Positions 1 through 5,322 of a stretch of DNA of 6,000 nt are shown here, in pieces; the stretch's first letter is position 1; every line of letters starts with the position of its first letter. The stretch lies in assembly GCA_903917505.1 (NCBI GenBank), contig CAIXAY010000413.1, positions 1-6,000 of the forward strand, written 5' to 3'. The notes below the pieces were generated by a model. The model was not told the DNA's origin and ran no database searches. It saw only the letters and a list, made by a program, of their open reading frames with translations. The stretch is from an uncultured beta proteobacterium. GTDB lineage: Bacteria; Pseudomonadota; Gammaproteobacteria; Burkholderiales; Rhodocyclaceae. Position numbers and translations under genes: made by a program.

Positions 1-589
1 CTTCGACGATCGGATGGTGTGCCGGTTTGTTGATCTGCGCGCGCTGCTCCTTGTGGCAGGTGAAACAGACCTCGGTCTGGGTGAACTTTTCCCGCACCTT
101 GTCGGTTCGCGCATGCACTTGGTGGCAGGATGTACAGGCGACATCCTCGTTGGCGTGCGCGCTCATCTGCCAGCCGATGCGGTTGCCGCCCTGATGGCAG
201 GCAAGGCAGGCGCCGTTGCGGGCTTCAGCCGAGGTCTTGGTGTTCTTGCGGAAATCGCGGTCGGTCAGCGGCTGGTCGCCGCTGCCGCGGAAGGTGCGGT
301 GCTTGTCGCTCTCGCCGTGGCAATCGGTACAGGTCGGCGTGCGGCCATCGGCCTGGGTGCCATGCTTGGTCTTGCCGATGGACAGGACCGAGGGATGCAA
401 TTCAAGCATCGTCGGCTTGGCATCGTCGGTTTCATCGTGGCAGCCGGTGCACTTGGCGTCGCCCTTGAGAACCAGGTCCTGGGGCTGTTCAGCCGGTTTG
501 GCCGGCTCGGCCGCAACCGCGACGTTTGCGGCAAAACCAATCGCCCCGATGACCGCAAACATCAGGAAGAACTGTCGCGACAGCTTCAT
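1..589 (-). CDS. MtrA/MtoA/DmsE-family multiheme cytochrome c (5' part)
   Basis: This is a periplasmic c-type cytochrome that moves electrons across the periplasm, cut by the window edge after 196 codons. The start is the ATG at 589, preceded by a strong ribosome site (GGGGGAAA) about six bases upstream. Residues 1-27 form a Sec signal peptide: a basic N-terminus, a hydrophobic core, and a likely cleavage after AVA near residue 26. Five CXXCH haem motifs follow: CTGCH at 47, CTDCH at 87, CLACH at 128, CTSCH at 152 and CFTCH at 175. The segment around residues 126-190, including DVACTSCHQVH, matches my memory of Shewanella MtrA closely. That family has ten haems in about 330 residues, so about five haems should lie beyond the window. 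Relatives serve extracellular electron transfer with an outer-membrane porin (MtrB type), iron oxidation (MtoA, PioA) or DMSO respiration (DmsE). Which role applies here cannot be told, so no symbol is given. Confidence 0.93.
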   Translation of the reverse strand, partial: MKLSRQFFLMFAVIGAIGFAANVAVAAEPAKPAEQPQDLVLKGDAKCTGCHDETDDAKPTMLELHPSVLSIGKTKHGTQADGRTPTCTDCHGESDKHRTFRGSGDQPLTDRDFRKNTKTSAEARNGACLACHQGGNRIGWQMSAHANEDVACTSCHQVHARTDKVREKFTQTEVCFTCHKEQRAQINKPAHHPIVE

Positions 590-656
590 TGTATTTCCCC
601 CGTCTTGCCGCTTCCTCGCCCGGCACCGCTCAAGGTCGCACGCTTGCCCCGTATCA

Positions 657-673
657 CGCAAAGCACAGGCCAA
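657..673 (-). promoter_or_regulatory. Candidate sigma-54 (-24/-12) promoter for the multiheme cytochrome
   Basis: On the minus strand this reads TTGGCCTGTGCTTTGCG. It matches the sigma-54 consensus TGGCACG-N4-TTGCW at TGGC, at the following G, and at TTGC. The ten bases between the invariant GG and GC dinucleotides are exactly right. Transcription would start near 646, giving a leader of about 57 nt before the ATG at 589. An imperfect dyad, TGATC-G-GATCA, lies immediately upstream at 675-685. No convincing sigma-70 promoter was seen here. The match is by eye only, and such sites occur by chance in GC-rich DNA. Confidence 0.35.
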
Positions 674-765
674 ATGATCGGATCACGGCCCTGCTCCACA
701 GTCTTAAATGCTTTTCACAGGGGTGGGAGTGTAGAGAATTGGGGATTCCCCCGAAATCAGCGTGA

Positions 766-809
766 GGATTAAAAAGGCTATAGGAAAATTCCTATGGCCT
801 TTTTAATCC
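766..809. terminator. Near-perfect 44-bp palindrome, probable bidirectional intrinsic terminator
   Basis: The two arms meet between positions 787 and 788. Of 22 symmetric base pairs, 20 are Watson-Crick. The exceptions are the central A-A pair and T779/G796, which becomes a U-G wobble in the plus-strand RNA and a C-A mismatch in the minus-strand RNA. Both outer arms carry runs of five A/T bases (AAAAAGGC and GCCTTTTT), so either RNA gives a stem followed by a U-tract. The only nearby transcription running into it comes from the minus strand, from the response regulator side. It lies 24-25 bp after the stop of the small coding-like fragment at 833-910, a normal gene-to-terminator distance. Confidence 0.8.
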
Positions 810-832
810 AGACGAAAGGGCGAGGCTAACGG

Positions 833-910
833 TCACGGCATCTTGACGACGTTGATGCCAAGCTTGGCGCCTTTCTTGAGTTCGAAACCCCTAACCTCGA
901 CCGAGGACAT
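833..910 (-). pseudogene. 25-codon coding-like fragment, possible 3' remnant of a lost gene
   Basis: On the minus strand, an ATG at 910 opens 25 codons ending in TGA. They translate to MSSVEVRGFELKKG followed by AKLGINVVKMP. The codons mostly end in G or C and the composition looks like a real protein tail, with alternating hydrophobic and basic residues. An in-frame TAG lies a few codons before the ATG, and no ribosome site precedes it, so expression as a free peptide is doubtful. The strong terminator 24 bp after the stop supports the idea that this is the surviving 3' end of a gene whose body has been deleted. I do not recognise the family. A genuine small protein, or chance, are the alternatives. 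Confidence 0.3.
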
Positions 911-944
911 GTGCCGCGTGCGCGTCTAGTATGCTTAGGTCATT

Positions 945-983
945 AAAACGCCAGGAGGCATATCCTTCGTCCCGCAACCTGGC
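945..983 (-). terminator. Weak terminator candidate after the two-component operon
   Basis: On the minus strand, GCCAGG (978-983) can pair with CCTGGC (950-955), with a small inner AGG/CCT pairing, followed by GTTTTAA. It starts 12 bases after the response regulator stop at 995, where an operon terminator would be expected. The six-base stem with a long, partly unpaired loop is poor, so the stronger palindrome at 766-809 may be the real end of the transcript. Confidence 0.25.
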
Positions 984-994
984 CTCGCCGATCT

Positions 995-1648
995 TCAGAA
1001 ATCTACGGGCCCGGCCAGGCCGTGCGCCAGCGCATAGCGGACGAGGTCGGCGGCGCTGGCCAGATTCATTTTTTGCAGGATGTGCGTCTTGTGCGTGCTG
1101 ATCGTCTTGACGCTCAGGGACAGCTCGGCGCCGATCTCGGTCAATCCCTTGCCGACCACGAGCATGTTGAAAACCTGGTACTCGCGGTCCGACAACAGGT
1201 TGTGCGGCAACAACTCGTTGCTCGGCCGGCTGCCGCGCACCATCAGCTCGGCGACCTTGTCGCTGATATAGACCCCGCCCTTGGCCACGCGCCGGATCGC
1301 CGCCACCAGCAAATCGCCGTCACTCTCCTTGGTCACATAGCCCGAGGCGCCGGCTTTCAGCGCCCGCACCGCGTATTGCTCTTCGTGGTGCATGCTGAGC
1401 ACGAGGATCGGCAGCTCGGGCTTCTCGTCCTTGAGCATGTGGATCAATTCGAGGCCGCTGCGGCCGGGCATCGAGATGTCGAGGACCAGCACATCCCAAT
1501 TACTCTCGCGCACCTGCTGCATCAGTTCGAGGCCGTTGGCGGCTTCGCCGGCGACGACGAGGTCTTCGGTATCGGCGAGAATCTGCTTCAGCCCGTCGCG
1601 AATGATCGCGTGGTCGTCGGCCAGCAGCACTTTCAGTTTTTCTGTCAT
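995..1648 (-). CDS. NarL/FixJ-family response regulator
   Basis: This is a 217-residue cytoplasmic DNA-binding response regulator, normal length for the family. The N-terminal receiver domain (about 4-120) has the acidic pair D11-D12, the phosphoacceptor D57 in LVLDISMPG, the switch S85 and the conserved K107 in GYVTKES. The C-terminal LuxR-type helix-turn-helix (about 149-211) runs LSDREYQVFNML, then TEIGAELSLSVKTISTHKTH. The usual E in LTxRE is kept (E156). The ATG at 1648 shares its A with the TGA stop of the upstream kinase (TGATG), which points to translational coupling and a cognate pair. A GTG directly before it could add one residue. Its regulon cannot be read from the sequence. The divergent ccm genes and the multiheme cytochrome are the obvious candidates. 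The closest named relatives are the NarL/UvrY type, but no specific symbol is justified. Confidence 0.95.
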   Translation of the reverse strand: MTEKLKVLLADDHAIIRDGLKQILADTEDLVVAGEAANGLELMQQVRESNWDVLVLDISMPGRSGLELIHMLKDEKPELPILVLSMHHEEQYAVRALKAGASGYVTKESDGDLLVAAIRRVAKGGVYISDKVAELMVRGSRPSNELLPHNLLSDREYQVFNMLVVGKGLTEIGAELSLSVKTISTHKTHILQKMNLASAADLVRYALAHGLAGPVDF

Positions 1649-3750
1649 CACACCGTTTCCGCCGGAATGAACACTTCGATCACGGTGCCCGTGCCCGGCG
1701 CCGTATTGATTGAGAATTTCCCGCCGAGTATCTGGGCCCGCTCGCGCATGCCAACGAGCCCCATGTGCCCCAGCCTTCCCGCATCGTGCACGAAACCGAT
1801 GCCGTTGTCTGTGACGGTCAGCGCCCAGCCGCCGTCGCGATAATCGAGCCGCACCTCGACGAAGGTCGCCCGGGAATGGCGGGCGACGTTGGTCAACGAT
1901 TCCTGCAGGACGCGAAACAGCGCGGTGGCGACCGCATCGCCGCGTTCAGGATCCCGGTCGGGCAGAACGAGTTCGACCGGCAGGCCGGTGCGTGCGGAAA
2001 ATTGATCGACATACCAGGCCGCCGCCGCGGCGAAACCGAGGTCGTCGAGCACCAGCGGCCGCAGCTCCGAGGAAATCCGCCGCACCGAGGCGATGGTCTG
2101 GTCGATCTGCCCCTTGATCGAAACCACCTTGTCGAGCAGCGGGCGCTGCTCGGAATGCAGGCGGCCGCCGAGCCACGACACTTCCATGCGAATGCCGGTG
2201 AGCAATTGACCCAGCTCATCGTGCAACTCGCGGGCAATGCGCGCCCGCGCTTCTTCGCGGACTTTTTGCAGGGCAGCCGAGAGTTCCTTCAGTTGCCGGT
2301 TGGTTTCGAGCAGGTCAAGCTCGATGCGGCGACTTTCGCTCAGATCGCGAAACACCAGGGTGAGCAGCGCATCGCCGTGAAAAGTGCTCGTCGACAAGGT
2401 CAGCTCGACCGGAAATTCGCCGTTCTCGCCGAGCACCTCGATGAGTGCGCGCGGCGCCTGGCCGGCAGAAGGCTGGCCGCCCTCTTCGAGACAGTGTTGA
2501 AAGATCGCCGCCTGTGCCGGCGGAAGACGATGCGCCAACAGCCGCTCTATTTCCTGGCCCATGGCCTGTGGCGCGGCGAGGCCGAACATCCGTTCGGCGG
2601 CGCCGTTGAACAGTACGATGCATCGCGCGGCGTCGACCGTGACAATGGCATCCTGCACCGAATGCACGGTATGCCGCAAGCGTTCGTCGCTTTCCTTCAG
2701 CGCCGACTCGAGGGCGCTGCCGCGCAACAGGTTTTTCGCGATCACCCAGGTCGTCGCCAGCACGAAGAGCAGCACCACGCCGAGGCCGGCGACCAGCGGC
2801 CGCATGACGTTGCGCCAGGGCGTCAGCGCATCTTCCTCGTCGATCGCCGCGCTCACCATCAGCGGGTAGTTGGCGATCCGCCGGTAAGCCACGAAGCGCC
2901 GCCCGTCGCCGAGGTTCTCGCTGGCCTCGAGCGCATCGCCCACGGGAATGCCCTGCAGCTGCGCCAGGAGCGCGGCATCGGCGAGCGTCCCGCCGACCAT
3001 CGTGTCGTCGTGAGGATGCCCGGCGAGCAATACGCCCTCGCCGTTGAGCAAGCGGATCTGGCGGACGAAATCGAGGCCGATGCTGTCGTAGAGCGACTCG
3101 AAATACTCGATGCTGATCGCCGCCGCCAGCACGCCGCGGAACTTCCCCGCCGCATCGACCAGGCGCATGCTGACGTAATAAGTCCAATGGCCATCGACCT
3201 GCGCCCGTTCCGGGCGGCTGATGTAGATTTCGTCGCCACCGCCGGCGCTGAAGTGGCTGAAGAATTCGCGATCGCGCATCGACAGCCGTTCGATGAAATC
3301 GGGGCGCGAGGAGTTGACCCCGAAGCCCTGCCGGTCCGCCACGAAGACCGACTTGACTTGCGGCAGCCCGGCGCTGCGCGCCTGCAACAGCAGGTGGATG
3401 AGCTGGCTGTCGAGGTCAAGGCCGAGGCCGCGTTCATCGGTGATGCGCTCGCGCACGCCGCGCATCATCAAGGCGACGCCTTCGAAAGTGCGCGTCGTCT
3501 GCTCGGCGAGGATGCGCGTCAGGCTGACGATTTCGCGCTGGGCATGGGCCAGCTCTTTCCGGCGCAGGTCGAGCAGCAGCGCGGTCGCCGCCAGCACCGT
3601 CGCCAGGATCATCACCAGCGACAGCAGGAGCACCGCCCGCACCGATGGAATCTGCCGCTGCAGGCCGGCGAGGCCTATCGATCGTAATGCCAAACGCCCC
3701 CCGATCCACGCTGGCCGGCGGACAGCCGATTGGCATCCGATCCCGGCCAC
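1648..3750 (-). CDS. Membrane sensor histidine kinase, Cache-PAS-HisKA_3-HATPase (NarX type)
   Basis: This is a 700-residue inner-membrane sensor kinase, the partner of the response regulator it overlaps by one base. Transmembrane segment 1 is at about 38-60 and segment 2 at about 317-338. The roughly 255-residue periplasmic loop between them looks like a double Cache domain (SMRDREFFSHF, then YISRP and YYVSMRLVDAAGKFRGV). A PAS domain follows at about 355-470 (DAIVTVDAARCIVLFNGAAERMFG), then a coiled-coil-like linker. The HisKA_3 dimerisation helix has phosphoacceptor H510 in ARELHDELGQ. The ATPase domain has an N box with E617 and N621 (LQESLTNVARHS), a G1 box DNGIGF at 648-653, and a GLVGMRERA segment with a later GTGT. 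The start is a GTG at 3750 behind AAGGATAAAG; no in-frame ATG lies before the first membrane helix. The ligand is unknown, although Cache domains usually bind small metabolites. Confidence 0.93.
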   Translation of the reverse strand: MAGIGCQSAVRRPAWIGGRLALRSIGLAGLQRQIPSVRAVLLLSLVMILATVLAATALLLDLRRKELAHAQREIVSLTRILAEQTTRTFEGVALMMRGVRERITDERGLGLDLDSQLIHLLLQARSAGLPQVKSVFVADRQGFGVNSSRPDFIERLSMRDREFFSHFSAGGGDEIYISRPERAQVDGHWTYYVSMRLVDAAGKFRGVLAAAISIEYFESLYDSIGLDFVRQIRLLNGEGVLLAGHPHDDTMVGGTLADAALLAQLQGIPVGDALEASENLGDGRRFVAYRRIANYPLMVSAAIDEEDALTPWRNVMRPLVAGLGVVLLFVLATTWVIAKNLLRGSALESALKESDERLRHTVHSVQDAIVTVDAARCIVLFNGAAERMFGLAAPQAMGQEIERLLAHRLPPAQAAIFQHCLEEGGQPSAGQAPRALIEVLGENGEFPVELTLSTSTFHGDALLTLVFRDLSESRRIELDLLETNRQLKELSAALQKVREEARARIARELHDELGQLLTGIRMEVSWLGGRLHSEQRPLLDKVVSIKGQIDQTIASVRRISSELRPLVLDDLGFAAAAAWYVDQFSARTGLPVELVLPDRDPERGDAVATALFRVLQESLTNVARHSRATFVEVRLDYRDGGWALTVTDNGIGFVHDAGRLGHMGLVGMRERAQILGGKFSINTAPGTGTVIEVFIPAETV

Positions 3751-3772
3751 AATGACTTTATCCTTATTTTAT

Positions 3773-3800
3773 TTGACTCCCGGCTAGCCGCCGCTAAACT
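3773..3800 (+). promoter_or_regulatory. Candidate sigma-70 promoter for ccmA with a palindrome in its spacer
   Basis: TTGACT (3773-3778) and TAAACT (3795-3800) are separated by 16 bases. These are fair -35 and -10 matches (5 of 6 and 4 of 6), placed about 45 bp before the ccmA ATG. The spacer contains the perfect 10-bp palindrome CGGCTAGCCG (3781-3790), a possible operator. The region is also the leader of the divergent kinase gene. No equally good promoter could be picked for the kinase, although AT-rich sequence (AAATAAAATAAGG on the minus strand) lies just upstream of its GTG. Confidence 0.4.
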
Positions 3801-3844
3801 CGCCACTGCACAATACTATACCGCTCTCCTTGGGAAATTCCTGC

Positions 3845-4483
3845 ATGCTTGAAGCCACCGATCTCGAATGCGTGCGCGGCGACTGCCGCCTGTTCGCCGG
3901 CGTCGGATTCCGGCTGGGCGGCGGCGAGATGCTGTTCCTGCAGGGCCGCAACGGCTCGGGCAAGACCAGCCTGCTGCGCATGCTCTGCGGGCTGGCGCCG
4001 GCGGCCGCGGGCGCGATCCGCTGGCGCGGCGAGCTGATCGGCAAGCTCGGCGAAGACTATCGCCGCGAGCTGTGCTATCTCGGGCACCTGAACGCCATCA
4101 AGGAAGAGCTGACGCCGCTCGAGAACCTGCTCGCCTCGTCCCGGCTCGCCGACGAGTCGCTCGCCGACGATGCGGCGCTCGACGCGCTCGAACGTTTCGG
4201 ACTCGCCGGCCGCGAGCACCTGCCGTGCCGTTACCTGTCGCAAGGCCAGAAGCGGCGCGTCGCGCTCGCGCGCCTGGTGCACGAACGGCGCGCCTTGTGG
4301 GTGCTCGACGAACCTTACGTGGCGCTCGACCCGGCGGCAATCGAACTCGTCGCCAAGCTGATCGGCGCACATTTGCAGCGCGGCGGCCTGATCGCCCTGA
4401 CCACCCATCAGCCGGTCGCCGTCGATGCCGCCGTCGTGCGCGAGCTGCGGCTCGAAGCGGCGGCCGAGTGGCGGGCGGGCTAG
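3845..4483 (+). CDS. ccmA: CcmA, haem exporter / cytochrome c maturation ATP-binding protein
   Basis: This is the 212-residue ATPase subunit of the CcmABCD complex. In cytochrome c maturation System I, ATP hydrolysis by CcmA drives release of haem-loaded CcmE from CcmC. The ABC motifs are complete: Walker A GRNGSGKT at 34-41, the family-typical GHLNAIKEELTPLENL at 80-95, the signature LSQGQKRR at 131-138, Walker B LWVLDEP at 151-157 and the H-loop H188 in TTHQP. The length is normal for CcmA (about 205-215). The ATG at 3845 is preferred, with a weak GGGAAA ribosome site about eight bases upstream. A TTG at 3830 in the same frame would add five residues. It is the first gene of the plus-strand operon, divergent from the kinase, and its TAG stop lies four bases before ccmB. 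Confidence 0.96.
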   Translation: MLEATDLECVRGDCRLFAGVGFRLGGGEMLFLQGRNGSGKTSLLRMLCGLAPAAAGAIRWRGELIGKLGEDYRRELCYLGHLNAIKEELTPLENLLASSRLADESLADDAALDALERFGLAGREHLPCRYLSQGQKRRVALARLVHERRALWVLDEPYVALDPAAIELVAKLIGAHLQRGGLIALTTHQPVAVDAAVVRELRLEAAAEWRAG

Positions 4484-4487
4484 CGCC

Positions 4488-5156
4488 ATGCTGAAACTGA
4501 TTTTCGCCATCGTCGGCCGTGACCTGCGCCTGGCCATGCGCCGCCGTTCCGACCTCGTTTCGGCGCTGTTCTTCTTCATCATCGTCGTCAGCCTGTTTCC
4601 GCTCGGCGTCGGCCCGGAACCCGAACTCCTGCGCAAGCTCGCGCCGGGCGTGCTGTGGGTCGCCGCGCTGCTGGCGACCATGCTCTCGCTGCCGCGCCTG
4701 TTCGCCGACGACCACCGTGACGGCACGCTCGAACAGCTGGCGCTGGCGCCGCAACCGCTGGGCCTGATCGTCATCGGCAAGGTGCTCGCGCACTGGCTCA
4801 TCTCCGGCCTGCCGCTCTCGCTGCTGGCGCCGCTGCTGGGGCTGCAGTTCGATCTGCCAACCGAGGCGCTGACCATGCTGAGCTTGTCGCTGCTGATCGG
4901 CACGCCGGCGCTCTCCGGGATAGGTGCCATCGGCGCCGCGCTGACCCTCGGCGTGCGCGGCGGCGGTGTGCTACTCTCGCTGCTCGTGCTGCCGCTGTAT
5001 GTTCCGGTTTTGATCTTCGGCGCCGGGGCGGTGGACGCGACGCTGACCGGGCTCGGCGCGCAGGCCCACCTTTCGCTGCTCGCTGCGCTGACGCTGGCCG
5101 GCGTATTCTTTGCGCCGTGGCCGACGGCGGCGGCATTGCGGATTGCTCTGGAGTGA
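4488..5156 (+). CDS. ccmB: CcmB, haem exporter / cytochrome c maturation membrane protein
   Basis: This is the 222-residue permease subunit that pairs with CcmA in the inner membrane; CcmB proteins are usually about 220 residues. Six hydrophobic helices can be placed at about 22-41, 52-70, 93-118, 126-153, 158-181 and 192-215. Family-typical stretches are LFADDHRDGTLEQL at 71-84 and LPLYVPVLIFG at 168-178. The ATG at 4488 is chosen because it lies four bases after the ccmA stop and gives a normal N-terminus (MLKLIFAIVGRDLRLAMRRR). Upstream in-frame codons would run back into ccmA. The next gene, ccmC, begins 166 bp later, an unusually large gap that is filled by an inverted-repeat element. 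Confidence 0.96.
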   Translation: MLKLIFAIVGRDLRLAMRRRSDLVSALFFFIIVVSLFPLGVGPEPELLRKLAPGVLWVAALLATMLSLPRLFADDHRDGTLEQLALAPQPLGLIVIGKVLAHWLISGLPLSLLAPLLGLQFDLPTEALTMLSLSLLIGTPALSGIGAIGAALTLGVRGGGVLLSLLVLPLYVPVLIFGAGAVDATLTGLGAQAHLSLLAALTLAGVFFAPWPTAAALRIALE

Positions 5157-5170
5157 ATTTTATTAAGGCG

Positions 5171-5303
5171 CTAACCACAACGGGCACAACGAACACAACG
5201 AAAAGATAACTTGTATTATTTCGCCTTGCCTCAGCGTGGACAGTCATGAAAATTTCCATTTTTAAGTTTTATCGTTGTGACCGTTGTGTCGTTGTGGTTA
5301 ATG
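5171..5303. repeat. Inverted-repeat element with tandem CACAACG units, between ccmB and ccmC
   Basis: The left arm (about 5171-5204) holds three CACAACG units at 5176, 5185 and 5194, an exact 9-base period. The right arm (about 5267-5303) holds three inverted copies, CGTTGTG, at 5273, 5282 and 5290, with spacings of 9 and 8. The outermost ten bases, AACCACAACG and CGTTGTGGTT, are perfectly complementary. The inner units also align in order, so an RNA could fold into a long imperfect hairpin with a loop of about 62 nt. The interior (about 5205-5266) is AT-richer than the flanking genes and has no convincing gene. No direct repeat (target duplication) was obvious at the ends, and no U-run follows, so it does not look like a standard terminator. 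I recall period-9 CACA-type intergenic repeats in other environmental bacteria, but I could not check this. Confidence 0.8.
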
Positions 5304-5322
5304 AAACGGCGGGCGACAAGCG

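Larger units (their letters stand above)
590..994. other. Intergenic region between the cytochrome gene and the response regulator
   Basis: There is no full-length gene in these 405 bases on either strand. Reading leftward in the minus-strand direction, they hold a weak hairpin just after the response regulator stop, a 25-codon coding-like fragment, a strong palindromic terminator, a GGGGATTCCCC palindrome, and the leader and promoter region of the cytochrome. The AT-rich patch around 765-810 stands out from the GC-rich surroundings. Confidence 0.7.

Noticed and set aside
14..772. 252-codon plus-strand open frame over the cytochrome gene
   Set aside because: The opposite strand encodes a signal peptide and five regularly spaced CXXCH motifs, and the plus-strand frame runs on into the promoter region without protein-like features.
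876..902. TTCGAA-containing stretch resembling a tRNA T-arm
   Set aside because: The flanking five-base stems do not pair and no acceptor or anticodon arms can be found on either strand, so it is neither a tRNA nor a convincing attachment site.
951..957. AGGAGG-like ribosome site on the plus strand
   Set aside because: No start codon with a sustained frame follows; the next bases run into the response regulator tail on the other strand.
1022..1843. 273-codon plus-strand open frame opposite the response regulator
   Set aside because: It is antisense to a complete receiver-HTH protein, spans the junction into the kinase gene, and has low-complexity Q/H/A-rich content without a domain.
1765..3687. 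640-codon open frame on the plus strand opposite the histidine kinase
   Set aside because: It is a shadow of the kinase gene: high GC at third positions removes stops from the opposite strand. The translation is rich in R, Q, H and A with no recognisable domain, while the minus-strand frame has a full set of kinase motifs.
3794..4930. 378-codon minus-strand open frame opposite ccmA and ccmB
   Set aside because: It crosses two well-supported genes and its product is biased (S/R/A-rich) with no motif; it arises from codon bias of ccmAB.
4798..5259. 153-codon minus-strand open frame that begins within the repeat element
   Set aside because: Its N-terminal VVFVVPVVVS stretch is only the CGTTGTG-type repeat read as codons, and the rest is antisense to ccmB.
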